Assembly: GCF_038396675.1 (NCBI RefSeq)
Contig: NC_088928.1
Coordinates: forward strand, 16,227,501-16,291,500
Direction: 5' to 3'
DNA length: 64,000 bases
From: Hydra vulgaris
Taxonomy: Eukaryota; Cnidaria; Hydrozoa; Anthoathecata; Hydridae
Shown: positions 48,640 through 61,801 of the stretch, in pieces
Layout: each line of letters begins with the position of its first letter
Numbering within the stretch: position 1 is the first letter of the stretch
The notes under the pieces: model-generated
What the model was told of the DNA's origin: nothing
The model's database searches: none
Seen by the model: only the letters and a program-made list of their open reading frames with translations
Translations under genes and position numbers: made by a program

Positions 48640-49558
48640 TTTTCAAAGTTTAGAGTTAAACCTCTCTGTTTGAATCTTTTTAATACTTTGTGTAATATTG
48701 AATCGTGTTGTTTTGCATTTAAAGCGAATACTAAAACATCGTCAGCAATATTAGGAGTTCCTTCTATATCTTTCAAAGCTTCTCGTAAAGCGTTTTGTAG
48801 TTCTTCCTGCGCAGAATTTACTCCAAAATTAAGTCTTGTGAAACGTTTAATTTGAGTTTCGGATTGAAAAGTAGTAATTGATCTCGATTCCGGCGCAAGT
48901 TTGAGCTGGTAAAATGCCTTCATTAAATCTAGTCTTTAAGTTTTATAATAACTTCATCTAGGGTTGAAGTCGGGAAACGCGTTCTTCCGATAGCTTTGTT
49001 AGCGGCTCGCACGTCTACGCAAATCCTTAGGTTACCGTCATTTTTTGGAACAATTACCATTGCACTTATCCAGGGTGTTGTTTCGTCCGTTACCGTTTCA
49101 ATTATTCCTTCTGCTTCAAGCTTTGTAAGCACATCTTTAACTTTTTCTCTAAGTGCAAAAGGAATTCTTCTTTCTTTTTGTGCGACTGGTGGTATACTTT
49201 CATTTATTTTCAACTTAGCTTGGTAGTTAGAAAGTTTTCCTATTTTCCCGCTAAAAACAGAATTTTTGTATGAGTTTATAAGTGGTTGTAATCGTTTTGG
49301 AACGTTTAGAAGTAGAACATTGTTTAATTTGCTAATGTTCCGCATGGGTTGGCAAGATTGTTGTTTACTGTCGCAATAATTATTTTGTATTGTTTTTTGT
49401 TTGTTTAAAAGTTTCTCATTGACGTCAGTATGTACTAGAGCTCTATTCAATTGCATTAAACCGAGTAATTTGGCGTCGTTTCCAGATAATAGATTGTTGT
49501 GGTGTGTTTTAATCGCGTGGAATTTGGACTGAAGGAATTTCGTATGACTTTCTATCAC
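48492..49558 (-). pseudogene. Gypsy reverse transcriptase
   Basis: Contains EAEGIIETVTDETTPWISAM and VVIVPK-type fingers (MVIVPKNDGNLRICVDVRAA), TRFPTSTLDEVI, MKAFYQLKLAPESR and the polymerase active site NIADDVLVFA (DD at 48738-48743). A one-base shift near 48926 lies between LKD and LDLMKAFYQL. Otherwise the RT domain is intact to FEKCLFG. This is standard Ty3/gypsy RT, and the closest subfamily cannot be named from inspection. Confidence 0.88.
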
Positions 49559-49599
49559 GGCATTGATTTGCCTTTCAATTTTAAGTTTTGGATTGTTAT

Positions 49600-49740
49600 C
49601 CCCGTAAGTAATAATCTGTGTTTTAGATTTATATAGGCGAAGCGGTCTTTGATAAAAGCTCCGGTATCTATTAAAACGGTTATTGGTATATTTTATATAT
49701 TAATCGTTACCTCGAAGTTTTCGACTGCTTCAGTATTTAT
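49600..49740 (-). pseudogene. Gypsy aspartic protease remnant
   Basis: The minus strand reads ITVLIDTGAFIKDRFA, with the catalytic DTGA at 49657-49668. An upstream stop (INI*NIP) and shifts on both sides separate it from gag and RT. Confidence 0.75.
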
Positions 49741-49825
49741 CTTATTAGCATTTACAGAATACAAGTCTCCTTGATTTAACTTTGCACGAGGATTTTCGGA
49801 TCATTGATATCTTTGTAAATTGTAT

Positions 49826-50560
49826 TTATTGGTTTCGCATAGATTTGTTCATTTCTTTGGTATTTCTCTCGATGGGTTGTTGTATTCTGTTCTTTTTGTT
49901 TCTTACTTTTACAGACTGTTGCAAAATGTCCAATTTTCCGCAGGAGTAGCATGTTTTCCCTAACGCTAAACATGCGTTAGTGTGCGGTAGTTCAGTTCCG
50001 CATCGATTACAAATTTTTTTCAGCGACTTATTTATAATCTCATTTGGTTCTTTACTGATTAGTGGTAAGTTTGTTTTCTTGTTTACTTCGCTTTGTTTAT
50101 TCGTTTCTTTCTCCAGTTCTTCTACTTGATTGTCCATCAGTTTGAATGTTTTTGCAGTAGTTAACAAATCTTGTAAATTTTTATTAGGATTTTGAAAACT
50201 GTATTTACGTAGTTTGGAAATGTTTGTACTAAGCTCAATTTGTTGTTTAATTTCTTTATCTTTATCGGCAAACTCGAATTTAAGAGCTTGTTCGTGTAAT
50301 CGAACGTAAAACTGCTGAGTGGTTTCATCTGTACGTTGAGCCATTTTATGGAAGATAAAAATTTCATAGCTCGGGTTTACTTGGGGTTTGAAGTATTCCT
50401 TAAAAGCTTCGACAGCTTGCTGGTATGTGATCAGCGTATCTTGCGGTATAATGTTTTCATAAATTTCGTAAGTTTTATCTCCAATTAAAGTAAGAAGCAA
50501 CGAAAGTTTTTGCTTATCATCTGTAATTATAAGTGAATCGCAAAGTAACTCGAATCGTTT
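49826..50560 (-). pseudogene. Gypsy gag with zinc knuckles
   Basis: Capsid-like helices (LLLTLIGDKTYEIYENI, then EAFKEYFKPQVNPSYEIFIF and AQRTDETTQQFYVRLHEQA) followed by CNRCGTELPHTNAC and CYSCGK...GHFATVC. These are two CCHC-type knuckles, the second broken by a frameshift near 49935. The retained order capsid then knuckle is that of retrotransposon Gag. The N-terminus begins upstream of 50500 in the same frame without a clear ATG. Confidence 0.78.
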
Positions 50561-50715
50561 AATGTAGCGTTTCCAGCTAGAAAATAACTTAGTTGCAACA
50601 TGAAAATGGTGGAAAGTTTGGTAGATTAAGGTTTTTTATAAGTATGTTAAATGTAATGATTATTTAAATCCTCTTTTTTTTTTTTTTTTTTTTTACAAAT
50701 TAGTCGCCAATTTTA

Positions 50716-50827
50716 TTAAGTAAAAAAACCATTATTATCGCTTACTTCTATAAAAAAATCTTTTACTAAATTACATTAACATAAATGTAGTTTTCTTAAG
50801 ATCTCCATTGCGGAGTACATTCTTACA
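50716..50827 (-). repeat. 5' LTR, 112 bp
   Basis: Starts TGTAAGAATGTACTCC on the minus strand and is followed inward by TTGGCGACTAATTTG, a plausible primer-binding region. Same length as the 3' LTR. Confidence 0.8.
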
Positions 50828-50885
50828 GAATGGATTAACAATAAAACCAAGAAATTAAAATAAATATCACCGCTTTTAGGGTTAT

Positions 50886-51003
50886 TCATTTTATATGCGT
50901 GTCTATTCATTTTTATATGCGTTTCTATTCATTCTTATATGCGAATTTATTCATTCTTATATTACGCGTGTCTATTCGTTCTTATATGCGCGTTTATACG
51001 CGA
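50886..51003. repeat. 23-24-bp tandem repeat, about five copies
   Basis: Units of the form TTATATGCGTTTCTATTCAT and TC, diverged (ATGCGTG, ATGCGAA, TTACGCG, ATGCGCG). It lies immediately outside the left end of repeat unit 1 and shares its ATGCG words. Confidence 0.75.
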
Positions 51004-51829
51004 GTCAACCCTGTCGGCATATCTAGTATTGTAAATACTCGGAGTATTGATCACGTATAACATACCGCCGTTGATACCAGAAAAATGCGCATTTAGTTTT
51101 AAGTTTCGAATTCGAGTTCAATACCACTTATTTATCAAAAATACGTATTATTTAATATTTGATCAAAATCGGATACGATATCGTACCCGATCTCGATCAA
51201 ATATCAACATTTAACGGAAAAACGAAAATCTTTGCTTTAAAGCACATGCTTAAACTGAAATTGTAAAAGCAAAATTTAAATAAAAAAGTTTTTATTTGAA
51301 ATATTTAGTAAAAAGTTTGTCTGGAATGAAATGGAATAGTCAGGAATACATGAAAAGTTGTATGAAGAGATATCGTTCTGCTAAAGCAGTATCGCATATC
51401 TCCAATGCAGCTACAGTACTTTTTTGTACTAAAAAAGTTATTAAAACTTTATCATAAAAATATTTATTACTACTTTTAAATTTATTTTGTTTTATTCTTA
51501 TTTTTTATTATATTCTTATTTTCTTATTATCTTTATTTTATTTAAGTCCTAAATTAATATAATTCAAATATATTATAAATCCTATCATTTCATACCTTGC
51601 TTATTCTATTATGTTGATTATTATTTTATTAACATTTCTGTTATGCTATTACCTTTTTTTTGTACTGTTTTAAAAAATTTAAAAAAATAAATTAAAATTT
51701 CAAGCCAACACTGACATTTTATTGTTGCTAAACGTTAAATTTTGTTATAAGGATTGCAGTTCTTCTATCTGTTTTTTGCTCTTTATTCAATAAGTATTTG
51801 ATTTAAATTAAATATAATTATAATTTGAT

Positions 51830-51873
51830 ATTTTATTACGAGAATATGTTTTTACATATTCTCGTAATAAAAT
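51830..51873. repeat. Perfect 20-bp hairpin in unit 1
   Basis: ATTTTATTACGAGAATATGT and its exact reverse complement around a TTTT loop. Units 2 and 3 have only one arm of it. Confidence 0.85.
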
Positions 51874-53163
51874 ACATATTATATATATTCATATATATGA
51901 ATCTTTTTAGATTTTTTCATGTTATTTTTAAATTTTTTGTTCGCGCAATTTAAGTTATATATGTTTATAGTTTGCATATATGTATATATAATGTTCATAA
52001 TTAAAAAGTTTTTGATAAATATATGTATGTAGTAATATGTGTTATGTAATTGTTTTATAAATGTGTCATAAAAATAGTGTAAAATGTACCTATTGTGAAT
52101 ATAAATATAATATGAGGTTTTTGTATATGTTATATAAAGTTGAATAAATGTATTGTGTTTTATAGTTATTATGTATGTTTATATTATGTTGTTTTCATGT
52201 TTTCAAAGTGTGCGACTTGGCAAACGTGTTGAGCAAGATTTTGCGTAAAGTTGTTATTTATGTTACTAATGTTGTTACATTTGGCTTACCTTAATGTTGG
52301 TGTCCATTGTTAAAAGTTATAAGTGGTTTTATTATTGAAACTCACTGCTTTTAATCATTCACTAAAAGCCACTCAAGAAAAATCATTTTGCCGTATAAAC
52401 ATTTAGTTTATATCTAAATTTGAATTTTTAGAACCATGAAGTACCAACATGATTTGTTTTTTGAAAGCTAACATGAAATAACAATAATTAACAACTACTA
52501 CTCTCTTATCATGACATCTTATCTCTATCAGATATATTGATTTTCGATTTATATTTGATTTTTTTCTTTGTATTTACTTATCAATTACATTTTTTCATTT
52601 CAGATTTATCATATCATAGATTTATGCGATATAAAAGAACAAATGTATGTAAATTTTTATGAATTTTTTCTAGGCTTTTCTAAATGTGTTTCTTATTCAC
52701 ATTTTATTTTACAAGCAAGGTCTGCAAGCAAATTTGAGCTGAAAATTTTTTTTAGCTTCTAAGGAGAATTGGCGTTATTCTTTGTTTTATTTAATTTGTT
52801 TAAATATAGTAGTTCTAAAAAATAAATGTTTGCTTGTTCTTGGTTTTTTACTTGTCTGTTTTCAGATTCTTATAAACTAGGCAACTCAGCTAAGCAAGTT
52901 TTGTTTTATTTTTAAGTGCTATTGGAAAGAGCTGAAAGTTATTTTTTAGAGTGATTGAAAAGAACTGAAGTGTTTTTTAGTTACTTCACACGGTGTAAGT
53001 GATACTGGTTTGAGTAAGTTTACTGATTTGTTTTATTTTATATTGGATTTATTTTATATTTGATATATATTATATTAGATATATATTTTGTGTATTTAAC
53101 ATGAAAAACTGCCTGTAATTTGTTGACACTAAAGTTTATAAACTTAAATCTGCCTATATTTCA

Positions 53164-53370
<207 letters not shown>

Positions 53371-55419
53371 CTTTAGAGTAAAATATACTGACTGACGTTG
53401 CTTCAATATTTTATACAAGATTGTGCATTTATTATTTTTGTTCATTAAGGTAAAAATAATTTTGTTCATTGTAGATTCTTTGTTAAATTAAAAATAATTG
53501 ATGTAAATAAATATTGTTTAATATTTTTGATAAACGACTAATGTATGTAAACATATAAAAAGATATGGATTTCAATAAGTCTTAAGTCTTTGATTAGAAA
53601 AGATCACAATTTGTAGATTCTTTTACGTTCATTTATTCAATTGTAACAATAGAAAGATTACTGTTAATATGATAAAAGTGAAATTGAAATAGATATTATT
53701 AAGCTCAACAAAGTTATTAATGTAAAATGCTAATAGGCAACTTTAAAATAGTTGTCAAATGAAAAAAAGAGATCTAGGCAGGATGAAATTAATCGTTGTT
53801 GAAATTTTAGAAATGTAACTCGAAGTGCAGAAAACTTACTTAACAGAATTCAGTGTCAAGCAGTGTTAATGTCTGTTAATTTAATTTTACTTTAGACACT
53901 TCAGAACAAAGCAAAGTTTAACTATTTATAGTAACAATTAACACTTTTAAATCTAAATAATTTTTTTTTTTTTTAATAATTTCTATCATAATTGTGTTCT
54001 TTTTTTCATTTTTTTTTTTAGTTTGTCTATCCTTTGTCATCTTTTGATTAGTTAGCTAACTGTTGAAACATGGTTTTAATTTTTGTAAATTTAGTATGAT
54101 GTGAAATTTACTCTATTAATCATTAGTCAACAGTTAGAGAGATGCTGGAGCTTAATTAAGAAATGCTGGAAATTAGCTTTTAATCAAGGTAAAAGTAATT
54201 TTGTTTACTGGTAACATAATAAAACCAGTTACTAGTATTTATTCCGTGCTTTTTTACATTTGTTAACATGCTGCTTTGGAAACACTTTCTTTCTCTCTCT
54301 CTCTCTAAGGTGAGTGGGAGATTTAATAAAACTTATGTAATTACTGAGCTCTTACGTATTTCTTAAAACCACAAATGATAATGACCATTTATAAGAAATA
54401 TTTTACCAGTTGCTTGCTATTTTATGATATAGTTGCTCAAATTGTTTAACTATAATTATCCCTTGATTGTTCAAATATTGTAATAAATAAAATCTTTTTA
54501 CTCCAAGTATTTAAGTTAATAAAATATCTTACTAAGTTGTGGTGTTATTTGCCGGTGTTACTACATTGTTTTGTCTAGCCTTTTATAACCTTTTTTAATT
54601 ATTCTGTAGTCACGGAGTATATATTTTCTGTTATTATTATCCTAATTCTACTAACAATAAAATGCAAATAGTACTTTTGTAATTAAAAATTGTAATTTTT
54701 TTTTTAATTTCATTTTTTAGGTATTTGCAGGCTTTACTTGACTTTCCGTTTTTGGTACCTGTGTTGTGACAGATTTTAAAAAGAACTCAACTGATGTTAA
54801 TGCGGTCTTTATGTCGTTAACTATAAGCAATGACGTTGCTGATACGGAGTCAAAGTGAAAATATTTATAGATAAATTTGTATTTAATTTTTTAGATAATA
54901 TATCAAGTTATTAATGTGTTTTTATTGCTATTAATGATTTAAGAACTCATAACCCGTATTACGAGTTGCTTACTGCTAGTCATTATCATTATGTTATGAA
55001 TTCATATTAGTTAATAAAATTGTATTCTCTGGTTATCGTGTTTTATACGTGTTTAAATGCGAGTTTGATACTCAGTAGGCGTCGTATTGTATACCTGTCT
55101 TTATCTGATGACATTTTTAATGCGCGTTTGACACGATAAAATGGCTAACATATATTCGTAAATAATGCGTATTCTGGAAAGTTTTAAATGCGCATGTAAT
55201 ACCAGGAAAATATCGTATTGAATATTCTCTGGTTATCGTGTTTTATACGTGTTTACAAGAGTTTCAAATGCGAGTCTGATACTCAGTAGACGTCGTATTG
55301 CATACCTGTCTTTATACGCATCTAATGCGTATTTCTAATGTTGGTCTCGACACGATAAAATGGCTAACATACATACCACTTCGATACGTATGTAAACGAG
55401 TTTCTAATGCGCATTTTCA

Positions 55420-55466
55420 ACTAAATTTGCCGGCTGGGACGATAACTATCCCAGTCGGGAAATTTA
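55420..55466. repeat. Palindromic junction of units 1 and 2
   Basis: CAACTAAATTTGCCGGCTGG, then an asymmetric centre ACGATAACTAT, then CCCAGTCGGGAAATTTAGTT. This is the head-to-head joint of the two units, with an 11-bp spacer. Confidence 0.85.
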
Positions 55467-56854
55467 GTTGTACATGCGCAGTAGAACTCATTCAAATACA
55501 TATCGATGTGGTATGTATGTTAGCCATTTTATCAGTGTCGAGATTAGAAATACGCATTAGATGCGTATAAAGACAGGTATACGATACAATGCCTCGTTGT
55601 CAAACTCGCATTTGAAACACGTATAAAATACGATAACCAGAATATTTAATTCGATATTTTCCTGGTACATCACATTTAAAGACGCATTATTAGCATTATC
55701 ATATTCAAACGCGCATTAAAAATAGACATCAGATGCGTATAAAGACAGGTATACAATACGACGCCTATATCAAACTCGCATTTAAACACGTATAAAACAC
55801 GATAACCAGAGAATATTTAATACAATTTTATTAACTAATATGAATTCATAACATAATGATAATCATTCACATAAGCATTCCGTAATACGGGTTATGAGTT
55901 ATTAAAACATTAATAACAATAAAACACATTAACTTGATATATTATCTAATACAAATTTATCTATAAATATTTAACTTTGACTCCCTATCAGCAACGTCAT
56001 TGCTTATAGTTAACGACGAAGACCGCATTAACATCAGTTGAATTCTTTTTAAAATCTATCACAACACAGAAACGGAAAGTCGAGTAAAGCCTGCAAATAC
56101 CTAAAAATGAAATTAAAAAAATTACAATTTTTAATTTAAATAGTACAAAAGTACTATTTGCATCTTATTGTTAGTAGAATTAATAATAACAGAAAATATA
56201 TATTCAGTGACTACAATTAAAAAAGAGTATAAAAAGGCTAGACAACACAATGTAGTAACACTGGCAAATAACACCACAACTTAATAAAATATTTTATTAA
56301 CTTAAATACTTGGACTGAAAAGATTTTATTTTTTACAATATTTGAACAATGGAGAACTATAGTTAAACAATTTAAACAATTATACCATAAAATAGCAAGC
56401 AAATCGTAAAATATTTCTTCAAATGATCTATTTTTTTTCATTTGACTACTATTTTCAAGTTGCCTATAAGCATTTCCATTAATGACTTTGTCGAGCCTAA
56501 CACTACCTATTTCAATTTAACTATTTTCATTAAACATATTATCAGTAATCTTACTATTGCTGCAACTGAATAAATGAACGTAAAAGAATCTTACAAACTT
56601 TGATCTTTTCTAATCAAAGACTTAAACTTAAGATTTATTGAAATCCATATCTTTTTATATGTTTACATACATTAGTCGTTTATCAAAAATATTAAACAAC
56701 ATTTTTTTACATCAATTATTTTTAATTAAAAAAGAATCTAAACTACAATGCACAAAATTATTTTTACCTTAATGCATAAAAATAATAAATGCACAATCTT
56801 GTATAAAAAAATGAAGCAATGTCAATCAGTATATTTTACTCTAAATTAATTATT

Positions 56855-56856
<2 letters not shown>

Positions 56857-56937
<81 letters not shown>
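56857..56937. repeat. (TA)n array of unit 2
   Basis: About 80 bp of TA directly followed by the MITE at 56938. Confidence 0.95.
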
Positions 56938-56939
<2 letters not shown>

Positions 56940-57237
56940 GGCAAGATGACGACCTACAGTTATCTCTTTAGCAAAACTAAATATAACAGTTGACTTTAGC
57001 TGAAAGGGAAGTAGATTAATTTTACTAGATTTATCAATGGTTTCTTTTTAAATATTATTTTTGTGACGAAAGCTAAGTATTAAAAAAGTTTTTCTGACAT
57101 TGAGAAAAAAACTTTTTATCCTCGTTTGACTTGATTTATTACATCGCTACATCACCAGCTAAAGGTAAGTTTTATTTTTTGGGACAGACTAAGATACAGG
57201 GTTTTTGAAACAGTCATCATCTTTTCCCATGTTCCCC
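56938..57237. mobile_element. MITE with GGGGCAAGATGAC/GGGGAACATGGG ends
   Basis: A 300-bp block present only in unit 2, absent from the same place in unit 3. Its ends read inward are GGGGCAAGATGACGACC and GGGGAACATGGGAAAAGATG, loosely inverted, flanked by TAT on both sides. It sits in the (TA)n array of the unit. Confidence 0.6.
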
Positions 57238-58463
57238 TATATATCTATTCACATACCTTTAAAAAGTGGTATTACACTTTACACAATGAAATATGGAAAT
57301 ACATCATCATTTTTTTCAACTACTTTCAAAAGGAATTTATTTATTTTTTCTAGTCTGTTATTTTTTCTAACAAAGAATATTTATAAAGATACAGAGAAAT
57401 ATAAAATATACTGAAATATAGGCAGATTTATGTTTATAAACTTTTGTGTCAACAAATTACAGTCAGTTTTCAATGTTAAATACATAAAATATATATCTAA
57501 TATAACATATATCAAATATCAAATAAATCCAATATAAAATAAAACAAAATAGTAAACTTACTCAAATCAGTATCAGTTATACTGTGTGAAGTAACTAAAA
57601 AACACTTCAGTTCTTTTCAATTGCTCTAAAAAATAACTTTCAGCTCTTTCCAATTGCACTAAAAAGAAAAAAAAAACTTACTTAGATAAGTTGCCAAGTT
57701 CATAAGAATCTGAAAACAAATAAGTAAAAAAACAAAGAACAAACAAACATTTATTTGTTAAAAGTACTATATTTAAATAAATTAAATTTAAAAAAGTGTA
57801 ACTCCAATTCTCCTTAAATGCTAAAAAAAAATTTTCAGCTCAAATTTGCTTGCATACCTTGCTTGTAAAACCATGTGAATAAGAAACACATTTAGAAAAG
57901 CCTAGAAACTACTTTAAGATGACAAATGCAAAATTGAAGTTTGAACGTTGACTGGACTAATTATTAGCAGATGTTTTTGAAAAATTCATAAAAATTTACA
58001 TATATTCGTTCTTTTATATTGCATAAATCCATCATATGATAAATCTGAAATAAAAAAATGTAATGGATAAGTAAATACAAAGAAAAACATCATATATGAA
58101 TCACAAATCAATATATCAGATAGAGATAAGATGTAGTAATAAGAGAGTAGTAGTTGTTAAGTATTGTTATTTCATGTTAGCTTTTAGAAAACAATTCATG
58201 TTGGTACGCCATGGTTCTAAAAATTCAAATTAAGATATAAACAAAATGTATATGTGGCAAAATGATTTTCTTGAGTGGCTTTTAGTGAATGATTAAAAGC
58301 AGTGACTTTCAATAATAAAACCACTTATAATTTTTAACAATAGACACCAACATAAAGGTAAGCCAAATGTAACAACATTAGTAACATAAATAACAGCTTT
58401 AAGCAAAATCTTGCTCAACACGTTTGCCAAGTCACACACTTCGAAAACATGGTCCATAAATAT

Positions 58464-58648
58464 TATAAGAAGTGTTTATATATATATTGTATAAATTTAA
58501 ATAAATATATTGTGTTTTATAGTTAGTATATATGTTTATATTATGTTGTTTCTATGTCATGGAAACAACATAATATAAACATATATACTAACTATAAAAC
58601 ACAATATATTTATTTAAATTTATATAACATATATAAACACTTCTTATA
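58464..58648. repeat. Long inverted duplication, ~88-bp arms
   Basis: The left arm (58464-58552) and right arm (58562-58648) are reverse complements apart from a two-base slip in a TA stretch, around a 9-bp loop TATGTCATG. Units 1 and 3 carry a single arm at the corresponding place. Confidence 0.88.
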
Positions 58649-60516
58649 TTATTTATATACACAATAGATACATTTTATACTATTTTAAAAATACATTTAT
58701 AAAACAATTATATAACTCATATTACCACATACATATATTTATCAAAAACTTTTTAATTATGAACATAATATAAACACATGTGCAAACTATAAACATATAT
58801 AACTTTAGTTGCGTGAACAAAAAATTTAAAAATAACATAAAAAAATCTAAAAAGGTTCGTATATATTTATATATAAAGACGTATATCTCGTAATAAAATA
58901 TCAAATTATAATCATATTTAATTTAAATCAAATACTTATTGAATAAAGAACAAAAAACAGATAAAAGAACTGCAATCCTAACAACAAAATTTAACGTTTA
59001 GCAACAATTAAAGTATCAGTGTTATCTCAAAATTTTAACTTATTTTTCTAAATTTTCTAAAACAGAACAAAAAAAGGTAATAGCATAACAGAAATGTCAA
59101 TAAAATAGTAATCAACGGAATAAAATAAGCAAGGTATGAAATGATAGGATTTAAGGTATATTTGAATTATATTAATTTCATACATAAAACTAAATTAATA
59201 AATTTAAATGTAGTAATAAATATATTTATGAAAAAGTTTTAGTAACTCTTTCAGTGCAAAAAAGTACTGTAACTGTACTGGAGATAATTTACTAAATTGC
59301 TCAAGAGAAACCTTTTTAATTTAAATTTTATTTTCGCTATATTAGTTTAAGCATGCGCTTTAAAAGCAAAGATTTCATATTTGTTAATATTTGATCAAAA
59401 TCGGGTTCGATATCATATCCGATTTTGATCAAATATTATAAATACGTATTTTTGATAAATAAGTGGTATTGAACTCGAATTCAAAACTTAAAAGTAAATG
59501 CGCATTTTTTTGGTATCAATGGCGGTATGTTATACGTGATCAATACTCCGAGTATTTACAATACTAGATATGCCGACTGGGTAGAGAATATTCAATACGA
59601 AATTTTCCTGGTATTACATGCGCATTTAAAACTTTCCAGAATACGCGGTATTTACGCATATATGTTAGCCATTTTATCGTGTCAAACGCGAATTAAAAAT
59701 AGACATCAGATGCGTATAAAGACAGGTATACAATACGACGCCTAATGAGTATCAAACTCGCATTTACACACGTATAAAAAGCGATAATCAGAGAATATTC
59801 AATACAATTTTATTAACTATTATGAATTCATAACATAATGATAATGACTAGCAGTAAGCAACCCGTAATACGGGTTATGAGTTATTAAATCATTAATAAC
59901 AAAAAAAATACATTAGTAACTTTGATATATTATCTAAAAAATTAAATACAAATTTATCTATAAATATTTTAACTTTGAGTCCCTATCAGCAACGTCATTG
60001 CTTATAGTTAACGACATAAAGACCGCATTAACATCAGTTGAGTTCTTTTTAAAATCTGTCGCAACACAGGTACCTGAAAAGGAAAGTCAAGTAAAGCCTG
60101 CAAATACCTAAAAAGAGAAACGAAAAAAAAATTACAATTTTTAATTACAAAAGTACTATTTGCATTTTGTTAGTAGAATTAGGATAATAATAACAGAAAA
60201 TATATATTTTGTGTCTACAGAATAATTCAAAAAGATTATAAAAAAGTTAGACAACACAATGTAGAAACACTGGCAAATAACAGTACAACTTAATAAGATA
60301 TTTTATTAACTTAAATACTTGGACTAAAAAGATTTCATTTATTACAATATTTGAACAATCAAGGGACAATTATAGTTAAACAATTTGAGCAACTATATCA
60401 TAGAATAGCAAGCAACTCGTAAAATATTTGTTATAAATGGTTATTATTATTTGTGGTATTAAGAAATACGTAAGAGCTCAGTAATTATAAGTTTCATTAA
60501 ATTTCTCTCTCATCTA

Positions 60517-60551
<35 letters not shown>

Positions 60552-60566
60552 AAGAGAGAGAGAGAA

Positions 60567-60649
<83 letters not shown>

Positions 60650-60664
60650 AAGAGAGAGAGAGAA

Positions 60665-60741
<77 letters not shown>
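60517..60741. repeat. (GA)n microsatellite with AAAG interruptions
   Basis: About 225 bp of GA with regularly spaced GAAAGA variants. The matching place in unit 1 (54291-54307) has only a short (TC)n, so the array expanded in unit 3. Confidence 0.95.
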
Positions 60742-60742
<1 letters not shown>

Positions 60743-61688
60743 GGAAAGTGTTTCCAAAGCAGCATGTTAACAAAAGTAAAAAAACACGGAATAAATAGTA
60801 TTAACTGGTTTTATTATGTTACTAGTAAACAAAATTATTTTTACCTTGATTAAAAGCTAGTTTCCAGCATTTCATAATTAAGCTCCAGCTTCTCTCTAAC
60901 TGTTGACTAATGATTAATAGAGTAAATTTCATATCATACTAAATTTACAAAAATTAAAACCATGTTTCAACAGTAAGCTAACTAATCAAAAGTTGACAAA
61001 GGGAAGACACACTAAAAAAAATGAAAAAAAGAACATAATTATGATAGAAATTATAAAAAAAGTTAAAATTATTTAAATTTAAAACTGTTAATTATTACTA
61101 TAAATAGTTAAACTTATACTCTGGTTTGTTCTAAAGTGTCTAAAGTAAAATCAAATTTACAGACATTAACACTGCTTGACACTGAACTCTGTCAAGTAAG
61201 TTTTCTGCTTGCCGAGCAGCATTTCTTACATTTCAACAACGATTAATTTCATCCTGCCTAGATTTTTTTTTTTTTCATTTGACAACTATTTTCAAGTTGC
61301 CTATTAGCATTTACATTATTAACTTTCTTGAGCCTAATACTATCTATTTCAATTTTACTATTATCATTAAACATATTACCAGTTATCTTACCATTGTTAC
61401 AACTGAATAAATGAACATAAAAGAATCTTACAAATTGTGATCTTTTCTAATCAAAGACTTTATTTAAACTTAAGATTTATTGAGATCCATATCTTTTTAT
61501 ATGTTCATATACATAAATCGTTTTTCAAAAATATTAAACAATATTTATTTACATCAATTATTTTTAATTCAACAAAGAATCTAGACTACAATGCACACAA
61601 TTATTTTTACCTTAATGCACAAAAATAATAAATGCAAAATCTTGTATAAAAAATTGAAGCAATGTCAGTCAGCATATTTTACTCTAAA

Positions 61689-61801
<113 letters not shown>

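Larger units (their letters stand above)
45273..50827 (-). mobile_element. Ty3/gypsy LTR retrotransposon, decayed
   Basis: In minus-strand order: 5' LTR (50716-50827), primer-site-like TTGGCGACTAATTTG, gag with zinc knuckles, aspartic protease (DTGA), reverse transcriptase, RNase H, integrase pieces, polypurine tract, 3' LTR (45273-45384). The order PR-RT-RH-IN is that of Ty3/gypsy. Frameshifts, an internal deletion in integrase and a mariner insertion at 45777-47090 show it is inactive. Without the mariner the element would be about 4.2 kb. No target duplication was recognised. Confidence 0.88.
55450..59581 (+). mobile_element. CCCAGTCGG-ended repeat family, unit 2
   Basis: Ends CCCAGTCGGGAA (left) and, inverted, CCCAGTCGGCA (right). 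4132 bp. It lacks ~850 bp found in unit 3 (60430-61265), and has gained a MITE (56938-57237) and a long inverted duplication (58464-58648). The same subterminal ATGCG-rich repeats and the same GATATC-centred palindrome occur (59388-59430). No coding potential recognised. Confidence 0.75.

Noticed and set aside
60497-60773. Three minus-strand frames of repeated Ser-Leu/Phe
   Set aside because: Translation of a (GA)n microsatellite.
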